Below, one piece after another: positions 52,812 through 62,374 of a DNA stretch of 64,000 bases. The stretch covers positions 1 to 64,000 of the forward strand of contig NZ_VLKR01000009.1 in NCBI RefSeq assembly GCF_007830445.1, read 5' to 3'. Below the pieces are notes generated by a model that saw only the letters and a list, made by a program, of their open reading frames with translations, made no database searches and was not told the origin of the DNA. A program made the position numbers and the translations under genes. The stretch is from Sphingobacterium siyangense. GTDB lineage: Bacteria; Bacteroidota; Bacteroidia; Sphingobacteriales; Sphingobacteriaceae. Position 1 is the stretch's first letter, and each line of letters begins with the position of its first letter.

Positions 52812-53490
52812 ATGTATACTCATAGATGATGAACCCTTCGCACTCAATATTTTAGAAGACGACTTATTGAATTTTGAGCAAATCGAAGTCGTCCATAAAT
52901 TTAATGCGACGGCCGAAGCGGAAGAATATTTAAAAAATCACGCTATCGATCTGATTTTTCTGGATATTGAAATGCCCGATCAATTGGGCACGCAGTTTAT
53001 TCGCGAGCTCGCTCCCCGACCCTTGGTTATCTTCACCACGGCCTATCACCAATATGCTGTTGAAGGTTTCGAGCTAAATGCTATTGATTATCTGCTTAAG
53101 CCGATCTCAAAAGAACGACTCGCAGCTGCAGTCCGAAAAGTGGAAGAGGGTATGCTGCTCCGTGCAAAACAGCTCCCCGAACAGGATCATATTATCGTTA
53201 ATGTAGAATATAAAAAGACGAAAATTTTTCTCCATGAAATCAGCTACATCGAAGGCTTGAAGGACTATGTAAAAATATACCTGGTGGACCGTGAATCGCC
53301 CCTTCTTACGCGCAGCAACCTCCGTGGAATGGAAAAAATATTACCTACAATAGACTTCCTACGCATACATAATTCTTTTATTGTCAATAAAAATCGTATT
53401 GAGCAGGTCGCCCAAAGCAAACTCACCCTACCTGAAACCGCCCTTCCTATCGGTAAAAAATATATCAAAAATATTGAACAATTTATCTAA
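52801..53490 (+). CDS. LytTR-family response regulator
   Basis: 229 residues. The receiver has the ILIDDEPF acidic pocket and phosphoacceptor Asp55 (LIFLDIEMPD), with Lys in LLKPIS. The LytTR DNA-binding domain (about 125-225) has HEISYIEGLKDYVKIY and FLRIHNSFIVNKNRIEQV. It is translationally coupled to the kinase before it. Confidence 0.93.
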   Translation: MKIKCILIDDEPFALNILEDDLLNFEQIEVVHKFNATAEAEEYLKNHAIDLIFLDIEMPDQLGTQFIRELAPRPLVIFTTAYHQYAVEGFELNAIDYLLKPISKERLAAAVRKVEEGMLLRAKQLPEQDHIIVNVEYKKTKIFLHEISYIEGLKDYVKIYLVDRESPLLTRSNLRGMEKILPTIDFLRIHNSFIVNKNRIEQVAQSKLTLPETALPIGKKYIKNIEQFI

Positions 53491-53644
53491 TGCTACCGCC
53501 ACAAATTGAATCGATGCAATTATCCGTTCGTCTACACATTGGCCGCTTCGGTCTACAGATGATTGCATAGCTAAAAAATCCTTTTCAAATTTGTGTACTA
53601 TCGAACAGCCTAATCCGCGTAGCCGGTAGAATAGCAAAGAAAAA

Positions 53645-56176
53645 ATGAAAAGATTTATAGCAATAGCGCTAATGGCAACTGCGGTTGCTTCCGTACACGC
53701 TCAAGCCCCTGCAGGTGGTCGTCCTGCTTTCGCCATGTCCGAAAGTCAGCTCTCGGGCCAAATTGTGGACAACAACGGGAAACCTATCTCACAAGCTTCC
53801 GTGAATTTATTGAAGGTTATCAAGGATCAAGCTACAGGTAAAGAAAGGGAAATCCTGGTAAAAAGTACCAGCTCTTCAGAAAATGGAAAGTTCAATTTCG
53901 CAGCCATTTCACCAAAAGAAAAATGGAAACTAAAAATTAGTTCTGTAGGCTATGCGCCGATAGATCTTGCTGTAGACTATAGCGATAGCAAAACAACAAA
54001 CAAAGATCTAGGTGCGATCAAATTGGACGATGACAACCGTAAACTCGATGAAGTTACCGTGACTGGCCGCAAGGCACTACTCGAAATGGACATCGACAAA
54101 AAAGTCTTCAATGTAGAGAAGAATATCGTTGCAGCTGGCGGTACTGCGATCGATGTACTCCGCAATATGCCTTCTGTACAAGTAGATATCGACGGAAACG
54201 TAAAACTGAGAAATGCAGCCCCTACAATTTTTGTCGATGGAAAACCTACAACGCTCACCCCCGACCAGATTCCTGCCGATGTGATCGATAAAATCGAAAT
54301 TATCACAAATCCATCTGCCAAATACGACGCTTCCGGAAGTATGGCCGGTATCCTCAACATTATCCTGAAGAAAAATAAGAAAGCTGGATACAATGGTATG
54401 GTCACCTTAGGTGGAGACCGCTTTGGTGGAACCAACTTTATGGGTAGTTTAAATCTGCGTCGAAATAAATTCAATATCTCACTGACGGGAATGAATATGC
54501 GCATGCGGACCAACACCGAGGGCGACAGCCACCGTACAAGTACAATTAATGGCATAGAATCAACAGTAGATCAAGATATTGAAGGCAAAACAAAAGGTAT
54601 GATTACTTTTGGCCGGCTCGGCGTAGATTACGACTTAAGTCCCAAAACAACGCTATCTGTAGCCGGCGTATTGGTTCAGGGTAAATTTAAGCCGAATGAG
54701 AACTCGTCGATCTTAACCACCTCTGGCAATAGCGAATCACGCAGCGATCGGATTTCCGAGTCTGAAAGAAGCTTTAAACCACGGGGGTTGCAGGCAGGTC
54801 TTGTTCAAAAATTCAAAACTGAAGGCGAGGAATTGTCTGTGGATTTCAATTATTTCGGCGGCAGCAACACATCCAATGGTTTATACACCACCAATTACCG
54901 CAATGCAAGCAGCGAAATCAGCGGAACTCAGATTCAAAAGAACATCGGTTCCGGTGATAATAAGTTCATGACTGTGCAGGCAGATTATGTCAAACCATTC
55001 AAAAATGGCATGAAACTCGAAACTGGTGTGCGTGCACAGATCAATAAACTCAAAAATCTCAACAATAATTCCTTAAAAGCAGTAGGCGAAGATGATTTTG
55101 AGAATATAACCGCAGCATCAGCTAACTATAACAATAAAAACAGCGTCTACGCAGCCTATGCCTCACTTGGAGGAAACCTCAAGGACTGGGTATCCTATAA
55201 AATTGGGCTGCGCGCAGAAAGTTCAACGTACGACGGTGAACTTTTGAATACAAACGAAAAGTTCCACAACAAGTATCCCCTGAGCTTATTTCCTTCTTTG
55301 TTCTTGAGCAAAAAGCTAACCGAAAAAGACCAAATACAGATGAGCGTAACCCGTCGTGTCAACCGTCCAAACTTCTTTCAACTCATCCCATTTGTTGATT
55401 ACACGGATAGCTTGAATATTACACGCGGTAACCCTGACCTTGTTCCTGAATTCACAACATCCGGCGAACTTTCCTACAGCCGTACACATGGAAAAGGTAC
55501 ATTTTTGGCAACAGTATACTATAAACGCACAAACAATCTAATTACACGTTACCTGACACAGGAACTCAATCCGGTAACGAACAAAATGGATTTCATTAAT
55601 ACCTATATCAATGCCAATTCCAGCAAGAATTATGGGGCAGAATTTACTTATACCAATAATCTCAAAAAATGGTGGGATCTGACTGCAGACCTCAACTTCT
55701 ACAATTCCAAAATTGAGGTGGATGAGAAAACGCCTTCGGAAGGTATGTGGACAGTATTTGGAAAACTGAACAATACATTCAACCTACAGAAAAACTGGAA
55801 TCTACAGCTAGCCTTTGAATATCAAGGCAAAACAAATATGCCAGTGACACAGGGTCAAACATTCGGTCCACCAATGAACCAGGCGCAAAGCTCTTCACAA
55901 GGCTATATCAAACCATTCTATGGTATCGACTTTGCCATCAAGAAAAGCTTCTTGAAAAATCAGGCTGCCTCAGCAACATTGGCCATCAACGATATTTTCA
56001 GAACACGTGGCAATACCATTGTTTCATCGGGTGAAGGATTCTCTCAAACCTATTATCGACTGTCAAATCCACAGTTGATCAAATTGAACCTTTCTTACCG
56101 TTTTGGAAAAATGGATATGAATATGTTTAAGAAAAACAAAAACCAGAATTCAATGGAAGGCATACAAATGCAATAA
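53645..56176 (+). CDS. Outer-membrane beta-barrel family protein (TonB-receptor-like)
   Basis: 843 residues. A signal peptide (AVASVHAQ) precedes a carboxypeptidase-like domain (LSGQIVDNNGKPISQASVNLL, about 35-130). A TonB-plug-like region follows (GGTAIDVLRNMPSVQVDIDGNVKLR, then FVDGKPTTLTPDQIPADVIDKIEIITNPSAKYDASG), then a barrel of the PF14905 type with RRVNRPNFFQLIPFVDY. These proteins are TonB-receptor relatives without a SusD partner; the ligand is unknown. It lies 154 bases after the LytTR regulator, the common arrangement for a regulated target. A strong terminator follows. Confidence 0.9.
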   Translation: MKRFIAIALMATAVASVHAQAPAGGRPAFAMSESQLSGQIVDNNGKPISQASVNLLKVIKDQATGKEREILVKSTSSSENGKFNFAAISPKEKWKLKISSVGYAPIDLAVDYSDSKTTNKDLGAIKLDDDNRKLDEVTVTGRKALLEMDIDKKVFNVEKNIVAAGGTAIDVLRNMPSVQVDIDGNVKLRNAAPTIFVDGKPTTLTPDQIPADVIDKIEIITNPSAKYDASGSMAGILNIILKKNKKAGYNGMVTLGGDRFGGTNFMGSLNLRRNKFNISLTGMNMRMRTNTEGDSHRTSTINGIESTVDQDIEGKTKGMITFGRLGVDYDLSPKTTLSVAGVLVQGKFKPNENSSILTTSGNSESRSDRISESERSFKPRGLQAGLVQKFKTEGEELSVDFNYFGGSNTSNGLYTTNYRNASSEISGTQIQKNIGSGDNKFMTVQADYVKPFKNGMKLETGVRAQINKLKNLNNNSLKAVGEDDFENITAASANYNNKNSVYAAYASLGGNLKDWVSYKIGLRAESSTYDGELLNTNEKFHNKYPLSLFPSLFLSKKLTEKDQIQMSVTRRVNRPNFFQLIPFVDYTDSLNITRGNPDLVPEFTTSGELSYSRTHGKGTFLATVYYKRTNNLITRYLTQELNPVTNKMDFINTYINANSSKNYGAEFTYTNNLKKWWDLTADLNFYNSKIEVDEKTPSEGMWTVFGKLNNTFNLQKNWNLQLAFEYQGKTNMPVTQGQTFGPPMNQAQSSSQGYIKPFYGIDFAIKKSFLKNQAASATLAINDIFRTRGNTIVSSGEGFSQTYYRLSNPQLIKLNLSYRFGKMDMNMFKKNKNQNSMEGIQMQ

Positions 56177-56197
56177 CATGTGGATCATATCACAATC

Positions 56198-56237
56198 AAA
56201 AGCGGGTATTTCTTGTAGGAAATACCCGCTTTTTTAT
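56198..56237. terminator. Strong bidirectional intrinsic terminator
   Basis: AAAAGCGGGTATTTC and GAAATACCCGCTTTT form a perfect 15-bp stem with a 6-base loop. A T-tract follows on the plus strand and a shorter one on the minus strand, between the convergent beta-barrel and HAD genes. Confidence 0.9.
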
Positions 56238-56253
56238 TAAACTGCGTCAAAGA

Positions 56254-56964
56254 CTAGACGACTGTATTGGATATATTCTTCTTTTCAAGTATTTCAACAA
56301 TCTCCAGTAGATCATTAATCACATAATCTGGATTTGCCGATCTGAGTTGAGCCGCATCATGTGCACCTGTTGTTATACCAATACTCAAAGCACAACCCGC
56401 TTGTTGCCCCTCCTGTATATCGATGATGGAATCTCCAATTTTCATCACCACACTCGAATCGGTAATTTCAAATTTTTGCATGGCCAGATCAATCATATCT
56501 GGATAAGGTCTGTTTCGAGGTACATCAGAAGCAGTAATTAAAGCATCTACATCTTTGCCAACTTTCCAATTAAGCTTCTTCAAAAGTGATTCGGCTGTCT
56601 TACGATCATAGCCCGTATTGAGCACACGCAAGATATCCCGCTCTTTCAAGATTGCAAATAGTTCTTCCGCATTCGCATTAGGGTAAATTTCCTCGACTTC
56701 ATAAGCATGTTCCAAGTCTTTCAAAAACAAAGTAAACATCCGTTGAGCCAATTCATCATCATCAACATCCAAACTATTTTTGAGTACAGTCTTAATTGCC
56801 TGTAGCTTCTCCTTACCTGCAGCATGGGCCAATACCTCTGTTAATGTCAGTTCGTATCCCCCTACCGTATTTATTGCATTTCTAAGTGTCTTATAAACAA
56901 TATTATTTTCGTTCACTGTCGTACCTGCCATATCAAATACGACCATCTTGATGGCTTCTTTCAT
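56254..56964 (-). CDS. Phosphonatase-like HAD hydrolase
   Basis: 236 residues from the ATG at 56964 (the TTG at 56973 is less likely). The HAD nucleophile motif is VFDMAGTTVNENNIVY, motif II is VLNTGYDRKTAES and the acidic motif is VMKIGDSIIDIQEGQQAG. The layout matches phosphonatase-like hydrolases (TIGR03351 type, PhnX relatives). The DMAGTT nucleophile motif is shared with phosphonoacetaldehyde hydrolase. The true substrate is unknown and no phosphonate genes are near. It is convergent with the outer-membrane protein gene. Confidence 0.85.
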   Translation of the reverse strand: MKEAIKMVVFDMAGTTVNENNIVYKTLRNAINTVGGYELTLTEVLAHAAGKEKLQAIKTVLKNSLDVDDDELAQRMFTLFLKDLEHAYEVEEIYPNANAEELFAILKERDILRVLNTGYDRKTAESLLKKLNWKVGKDVDALITASDVPRNRPYPDMIDLAMQKFEITDSSVVMKIGDSIIDIQEGQQAGCALSIGITTGAHDAAQLRSANPDYVINDLLEIVEILEKKNISNTVV

Positions 56965-57063
56965 TCTATTCAATCTAAAAGTTTAGCAAAAATAAAAAAA
57001 TGTTAAATAAAACTAAACAACACTATGTTAATTTATTGCTATGCTTTAGTTAAGAAAACTACT

Positions 57064-57513
57064 TTAACGCACCACAAAATAATAGGTCCAGGCGATCAGC
57101 AAGATTTGAAACGGAATACGAAACCACAAATAGTTTGGACCGGCGTCATCAAAAGTAGCCGTCTCGTAATTGATACGCCTTAAGTTTGCCCGAATATTTG
57201 TAGGTAATACCAGTAGAAAGAAGACAATTAAAAGGATTCCCGTTATGCGGCTCACCTGCGGGACAAATAGCCCAATTGCAGCCATGAATTCCATTAAACC
57301 GGTTCCATAGATCATTTCTTTTTTAAATGGAACGAAGTCGGATAGCATCAACATCATTCCTTTGGTATAAAGTAGGTGTCCCAATGCAGTGAACAACAGC
57401 ATCACTGCCAATCCAACTTTACCCGCTAAAAGAATATCCATCTCCCCCTTCAGCAGCAATAGGATGAGATTGGAAATAATGCAAACGACAATTAAAACAA
57501 AAAATGGTTTCAT
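57064..57513 (-). CDS. DoxX-like membrane protein
   Basis: 149 residues from the ATG at 57513, with four membrane helices and the family segments MEFMAAIGLFVPQVSRITGILLIVFFLLVLPTNI spread over residues 75-110. DoxX-like proteins are small quinone-pool or stress-related membrane proteins of unclear biochemistry. The Crp-type regulator gene lies 52 bases upstream on the same strand, so the two probably form a unit. Confidence 0.82.
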   Translation of the reverse strand: MKPFFVLIVVCIISNLILLLLKGEMDILLAGKVGLAVMLLFTALGHLLYTKGMMLMLSDFVPFKKEMIYGTGLMEFMAAIGLFVPQVSRITGILLIVFFLLVLPTNIRANLRRINYETATFDDAGPNYLWFRIPFQILLIAWTYYFVVR

Positions 57514-57565
57514 CTTTTTTATAACAAAAATAGGTGCCCTTCCTTTTGTTATCAATGAACATTTG

Positions 57566-58132
57566 TTAATAAATTTCTTTCCTGATCCGGCTTAACGATT
57601 GCGATCTAATACCAATATAAGAAGCCAGATATTTTAAGGGAATGTTGCGAATCAGTTCAGGTTGCTCACGCATCAAATTGATATACCTGGTTTTTGCCGA
57701 ATCTTCAAGTAGCGTCAGTTCCCGTTTCATTTTTTTTAGAAAAATGTCCTCAACCGCTTTCCGACCAATTAGGTTCCCAACCGTTGTTGTTTGATATACC
57801 GCATGGAGATCCTCAAACGATATCCGCCATAAAATACAATCTGTTATTGCCTCGAGATGATACGATGAAGGCTGCTGCGTCAAGAAGGAATCGTACCCAC
57901 TTACAAAAGAGTTTTCGAAAGCAAATCCAAAAGTAAAATCATAGTCCAGTTTTGGGATATTGAAACGTACAATTCCTTTTTCAATAAAAGATAAATACTG
58001 TTCAGTTTTTCCGATTTCCAAAATCAGTGATTTTTTTGGAAACTCCATCTTAACAAGCTTAGCGGAAAATACTTCCCAGTCCGTATCATTCATGACAACG
58101 AGCGATTCAAAATATTCTTTGATCTTGTCCAT
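57566..58132 (-). CDS. Crp/Fnr-family transcriptional regulator
   Basis: 188 residues. An N-terminal cyclic-nucleotide-binding fold (LILEIGKTEQYLSFIEKGIVRFNI, and SFLTQQPSSYHLEAITDCILWRI) is joined to a C-terminal helix-turn-helix (IPLKYLASYIGIRSQSLSRIRKEI). The glycine and arginine pattern needed to bind cAMP is not complete, so the ligand is uncertain, as is usual in this Bacteroidota subgroup. It likely regulates the DoxX gene that follows. Confidence 0.88.
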   Translation of the reverse strand: MDKIKEYFESLVVMNDTDWEVFSAKLVKMEFPKKSLILEIGKTEQYLSFIEKGIVRFNIPKLDYDFTFGFAFENSFVSGYDSFLTQQPSSYHLEAITDCILWRISFEDLHAVYQTTTVGNLIGRKAVEDIFLKKMKRELTLLEDSAKTRYINLMREQPELIRNIPLKYLASYIGIRSQSLSRIRKEIY

Positions 58133-58276
58133 GATTCTTATTTTTTAAGAGCAAGATAAAAACTTCTGTTCAAATACATCGTAATGATTATTTACTATTT
58201 AATCGATTATTTATTTCAATAAATAATCGATCTATTTTACCAAAAAATATTAACTTAAATACAGTAAACTTTAATT

Positions 58277-59533
58277 ATGCATATTCTTAACGAAAACGCT
58301 CCAGAACGGTGGCCTGCCTTTAGAAAATTAGGTTTTCGATATTCCTTTATTTTCATTTTGTCCTTTATTCTTGTTTTTAATAACGGTACTTATCCGTTAT
58401 ATGGATATATCAGCATCCCTCTTACTCATTTCATGCAAAGGTTGACTCCCTGGTTTGCAGAAAATATATTGGGCTATTCTTACGACCACAGCATCTTCAT
58501 CAACGGAAGTGGAGATACCTCCTATGCCTGGATATCCTTATTGATCCTATTCCTGCTGGCATTAGTTGGGGCGGCTTTATGGTCCATATTGGATCGAAGA
58601 AGAGCCAGCTATACAATCCTTTTCTATTGGTTAACCACAGCAATTCGCTATTATGTTGCTTTTATGCTTATTAACTATGGACTGTACAAAGTCTTCTATA
58701 TGCAAATGCAACCGCCGAGGTTAACACAACTTCTACAGCCATTGAGCGAGTATTCTCCTATGGGGCTGGCATGGACCTATATTGGTTACTCTCAAGGCTA
58801 CAATATACTTATTGGTTCAGTAGAAATATTATCGGGCTTATTGCTTTTCAGAAAAACGGTGGTTGCTGGTGCACTAATTACGGTTGCGACCAGTATCAAT
58901 ATTATGGCCGTCAACTATTTTTATGACGTCCCCGTTAAAATGGTCTCTACAGCACTCCTGCTACTTTCCATATTTCTACTGCTTCCCTACTTAAAAGCAT
59001 TGTTCGCAATTTTTATTTCAGGAAAACCTGTACAGTTACTCCCTTTCCAACAACCCCTATTCAACAAAAGCTGGAAAAGAAAAAGCTTGTTTATCGCCAA
59101 ATTGGTGGTGTTACTGCTCTTTATGGTGCAACAGGGCATGGGCATATTAAGTACAAAAAAAATGATAGCTGAGTACCTAACGAAGTCACCACTCTATGGA
59201 ATCTACCGTATTGAACAAGCGGGAACACAAGGTAAATCAATCCCTGAAGATTGGCGACTTATTGTTTTCGAAATTGATAACAACAAGGTCTTAATACGTA
59301 ACACAGACTATACCCCACAAAGGGAGAGCGTTGTTATTGATGCCCCCGGTAAGAAAATTACCCTAAACAATTATCAATTTGATTATCAGATCAACTCTGA
59401 CGGAAATATTCTTCTGACAAAAACCTTTGATGACCATACAGCGCACATTAAACTTATTAAACAAGACGTGCAAGCGTTCGAATTAATACAGCGCAAGTTT
59501 CATTGGGTACAGGAATATCCCTATAATCGTTAA
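58277..59533 (+). CDS. Polytopic membrane protein, unknown function (DoxX-related)
   Basis: 418 residues. About eight membrane helices (residues 20-310) precede a soluble C-terminal domain of about 100 residues (EDWRLIVFEIDNNKVLIRNTDYTP...). Segments such as FMLINYGLYKVFYMQMQPPRLTQLLQPLSEYSPMGLAW, present over residues 135-175, recall Bacteroidota proteins annotated as DoxX family. Function unknown. An AraC regulator gene starts 65 bases downstream on the same strand. Confidence 0.8.
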   Translation: MHILNENAPERWPAFRKLGFRYSFIFILSFILVFNNGTYPLYGYISIPLTHFMQRLTPWFAENILGYSYDHSIFINGSGDTSYAWISLLILFLLALVGAALWSILDRRRASYTILFYWLTTAIRYYVAFMLINYGLYKVFYMQMQPPRLTQLLQPLSEYSPMGLAWTYIGYSQGYNILIGSVEILSGLLLFRKTVVAGALITVATSINIMAVNYFYDVPVKMVSTALLLLSIFLLLPYLKALFAIFISGKPVQLLPFQQPLFNKSWKRKSLFIAKLVVLLLFMVQQGMGILSTKKMIAEYLTKSPLYGIYRIEQAGTQGKSIPEDWRLIVFEIDNNKVLIRNTDYTPQRESVVIDAPGKKITLNNYQFDYQINSDGNILLTKTFDDHTAHIKLIKQDVQAFELIQRKFHWVQEYPYNR

Positions 59534-59598
59534 ATAAGAATCGTAAAAACTCAATAAAACAAATCGTACACTTAACACCTCCCCAGACCAAAATAACT

Positions 59599-60450
59599 AT
59601 GTTTAATGCTGCAAACATAACAACATGCGACGACGAGGTAGAGCATCTCGGTTTTTTATATCGCATGCGGAATATCAGGGTACACACCTACCATATGCTC
59701 AAAAGCAAAGAAGTGGTGACCCTTATCTTAATACATTCGAGCGGAGGTCGCCGTGAGATTGATCAGGGGCAACATAATATAATGGGTTATCAAATTCATC
59801 TAATGTTCCCCGGTCAGTCAAGTTCTTTCTATTTTTTCAAAGAAACCGCTGTTTATCATTTTAGAATTCCCTGGCAAAATTTTGAAAAATTATGTCATGC
59901 GCTTTCAATCAACATAAAACTCCTTAAAGATTATCCGATACTTCAGGTCACGCCATATGAATTTGAAACGCTCCGCTATGAATTCGATAAGATCCGTAAT
60001 GAACTCTATCGCTATCAGCCACCATTATCACTCATTTTATCACGTTTGGCAACTAGCTTACTAGAGATTAACCACTCCTTAATCAACCACATCGATAATT
60101 TAGCACCATACGCTTATCCAGCCATCCTGAATCGTTTTCTTGAATTAGTAGAACTTCATTATAAACAAGAACACCATGTCGCTTATTACGCAAATTTACT
60201 GAATATAACTGCAAAAAGTCTTTGGATGCAAACACAGCAATACATGGAGACTAGCCCCCTCAAACTGATTCATAATCGTTTATTAAAGGAAGCTATGCAC
60301 CTGCTGAGTTTGGGGCCCAATCCAATCAAGACTACCCTGATTGAATTGGGTTTTGAGGACTCCGCTACTTTCTCTCATTTCTTCAAAAAACAGACAAATA
60401 TGTCACCTTCAGCATATCAAAAGAAACATTTACCACATAAAAAAACATAA
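59599..60450 (+). CDS. AraC-family transcriptional regulator
   Basis: 283 residues. An N-terminal cupin-like part (MLKSKEVVTLILIHSSGG, QIHLMFPGQSSSFYFF) and a C-terminal AraC domain with helix-turn-helix segments YYANLLNITAKSLWMQTQQYM and IKTTLIELGFEDSATFSHFFKKQTNMSP. It probably forms a unit with the membrane protein before it. The ligand is unknown. Confidence 0.88.
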   Translation: MFNAANITTCDDEVEHLGFLYRMRNIRVHTYHMLKSKEVVTLILIHSSGGRREIDQGQHNIMGYQIHLMFPGQSSSFYFFKETAVYHFRIPWQNFEKLCHALSINIKLLKDYPILQVTPYEFETLRYEFDKIRNELYRYQPPLSLILSRLATSLLEINHSLINHIDNLAPYAYPAILNRFLELVELHYKQEHHVAYYANLLNITAKSLWMQTQQYMETSPLKLIHNRLLKEAMHLLSLGPNPIKTTLIELGFEDSATFSHFFKKQTNMSPSAYQKKHLPHKKT

Positions 60451-60453
60451 AAA

Positions 60454-60481
60454 TGGCTCCTACGTGATATACATGGAGCCA
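60454..60481. terminator. Bidirectional terminator hairpin
   Basis: TGGCTCC and GGAGCCA pair around a 14-base loop, followed by an AT-rich run on both sides, between the convergent AraC and GH16 genes. Confidence 0.6.
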
Positions 60482-60502
60482 ATATTTATTAAGAAAACCG
60501 CA

Positions 60503-62095
60503 TTATAACGATCTTTTTTTCAACGTGATATTATCCAAAAATGCATTTCCTTTTCCTACATTGGTAAATCCGATCCGAACAATTTTTTTATTCGGATTAA
60601 TCTCCTTGCCAGTAACAAAATCAAGCTCCTGCTTTCCACCTTTCTTTTCTAAATCAGGTATTAACGTCTTTAAATTCGACAACTTTCCTGTTACGACAGT
60701 GACATCATCGACTTCCACCTGCACTTTGTCTCCTTTACTCCAATAGACAAGTTTGAAGTCTTGTTGGGGATCCAAATAAACATATTGCTCTATTTTTTGA
60801 CCCGGCGCAAGTACCACCGCTTTACTCCCCTTTTCGCCGCGCCCTTCTTCGATGACCGCTGCTCCTTCCCAAGGTGCAAGGCCAGACTTACCCTCAAAAT
60901 CTGGATTAGGCAATTCATTACCATCTTTTAAAGGCCAGTTATACGCCCGAATATAATCGACCTCCATATTGACTCCGCCTTCAGATCCATAGGCTCCAAG
61001 AAATACGTTCAAAAAGTGGTTGGGTGAATAAATCTGATTTTTATTCGTATATTCTTTGATCAGATCTCCATTGATATAATGTTTAATACTTGTGGGTGTC
61101 CACAATACCCCATGTGTTACCCATTGTCCGACATGTTCATACCCCTCTGCAATATGTGTAGCAAGGTTACGTTGAAATACCCCTTTTTGATCAACATGTC
61201 CATGTATCACAAACTGAGCCGTAATATATTCGAAAACGTCGATTTCAAAAAGCTGTCCCTTGGGGCGAATGCCTTTAATTCCGTCGACTTCGGATCCTTC
61301 TTGAAGATAATAACGAATATCTGGTCCAGGTGAATCAAACCAAAAAGCTGTATTTGTTCCCTTGGGATTCCCCTGTCGGTTACGTCTTACCTTAACTTCA
61401 AAGTACCCACCTTTGCTGTTGTCCAATAAATTTTCATTGGACTTCCAATCGTAGGTTTGGATGGATGAAATCTTCTGGTTGCCACCCGCTGTAAAAATCC
61501 GTTTGGGAATAGTATCATTGACATACAGATTGATCGCTGATCCATTTAAAGTATAAGCGGGTTGTGGCAAACGATCATGCAACATTTCATCCTTGGATTT
61601 TGCATTCAGATAATTCAAGGATGAAAAATAGTTGGTCGTCCATTTATTCCGATTAAGTAATTGATCGTTAAATTCATCCTGCCAATAAACTTCCATACCA
61701 ACAGGAACTGCTCTTGAACTTGGATTCTTTCGCTCTTCATCGAGTTCAGTATTATCCAGCTGCCATCTCTTGCTCGTATACACTTTTCCATTTGCCAAGG
61801 ATTTTCCTGTAGCAGATTCTACCCAGATATAATAGGTCGTTTCAGGCTCTACCTGCTGAATATAATAACGTTTGACACCTTCTGCCAATATCGCATTGGC
61901 TGTCTGCGGTTTCTTATTCGTTTTTGCCCAAAAGACTTTCGCTCCGGATATGCTCGGTTGATTATCCTTCATGTCTACACGGATCCAACTCCGGGTACCC
62001 AATAGCTGTAATGGTACATTTGAACTTGTCGTTTGAGCCGATAGCCCTAACGCTGACATTACCTGAATACCTGCAAGAAATAGATATTTTTTCAC
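60503..62095 (-). CDS. Glycoside hydrolase family 16 protein (porphyranase/carrageenase-like)
   Basis: 530 residues with a GTG start at 62095, chosen because it begins a signal peptide (KKYLFLAGIQVMSALGLSAQ). An N-terminal fibronectin-like region runs to about 125. The GH16 jelly-roll (about 130-390) carries the catalytic motif EIDVFE with Glu284, Asp286 and Glu289, and EVYWQDEFND near its start. A C-terminal beta domain (about 395-530) may bind carbohydrate. The ExDxxE form with the beta-bulge is that of endo-acting beta-glucanases, agarases and carrageenases. The fine specificity cannot be read from the sequence. Single-gene unit. Confidence 0.85.
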   Translation of the reverse strand: MKKYLFLAGIQVMSALGLSAQTTSSNVPLQLLGTRSWIRVDMKDNQPSISGAKVFWAKTNKKPQTANAILAEGVKRYYIQQVEPETTYYIWVESATGKSLANGKVYTSKRWQLDNTELDEERKNPSSRAVPVGMEVYWQDEFNDQLLNRNKWTTNYFSSLNYLNAKSKDEMLHDRLPQPAYTLNGSAINLYVNDTIPKRIFTAGGNQKISSIQTYDWKSNENLLDNSKGGYFEVKVRRNRQGNPKGTNTAFWFDSPGPDIRYYLQEGSEVDGIKGIRPKGQLFEIDVFEYITAQFVIHGHVDQKGVFQRNLATHIAEGYEHVGQWVTHGVLWTPTSIKHYINGDLIKEYTNKNQIYSPNHFLNVFLGAYGSEGGVNMEVDYIRAYNWPLKDGNELPNPDFEGKSGLAPWEGAAVIEEGRGEKGSKAVVLAPGQKIEQYVYLDPQQDFKLVYWSKGDKVQVEVDDVTVVTGKLSNLKTLIPDLEKKGGKQELDFVTGKEINPNKKIVRIGFTNVGKGNAFLDNITLKKRSL

Positions 62096-62310
62096 AATTT
62101 TCTTATTTTATAAACGAACAAACGATAGTCAATCTGCTTACGAACAGACTATAACCTTACGATAATAACGAGAATTATCAGCATTGGCAACTCTGATCAA
62201 AACGCAACCGTTTGTTCAATTTAGCGATTCCGAAAATTGGGACTTAAACAATGGATCAGACAACTCGAATTTTCCGCGCTAACACGTTCTGCAGCATTGG
62301 TAAAGTCAAG

Positions 62311-62340
62311 AAAAAAGCCGCTTGGAAAATCCAAAACGGC
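62311..62340 (-). terminator. Terminator of the universal stress protein gene
   Basis: Minus-strand hairpin of GCCG/CGGC and TTGGA/TCCAA with a small internal bulge, followed by six T. It lies 35 bases beyond the stop at 62375. Confidence 0.75.
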
Positions 62341-62374
62341 CTGATATATAGCGTAAAAAAAGTTTCCATTCAGA

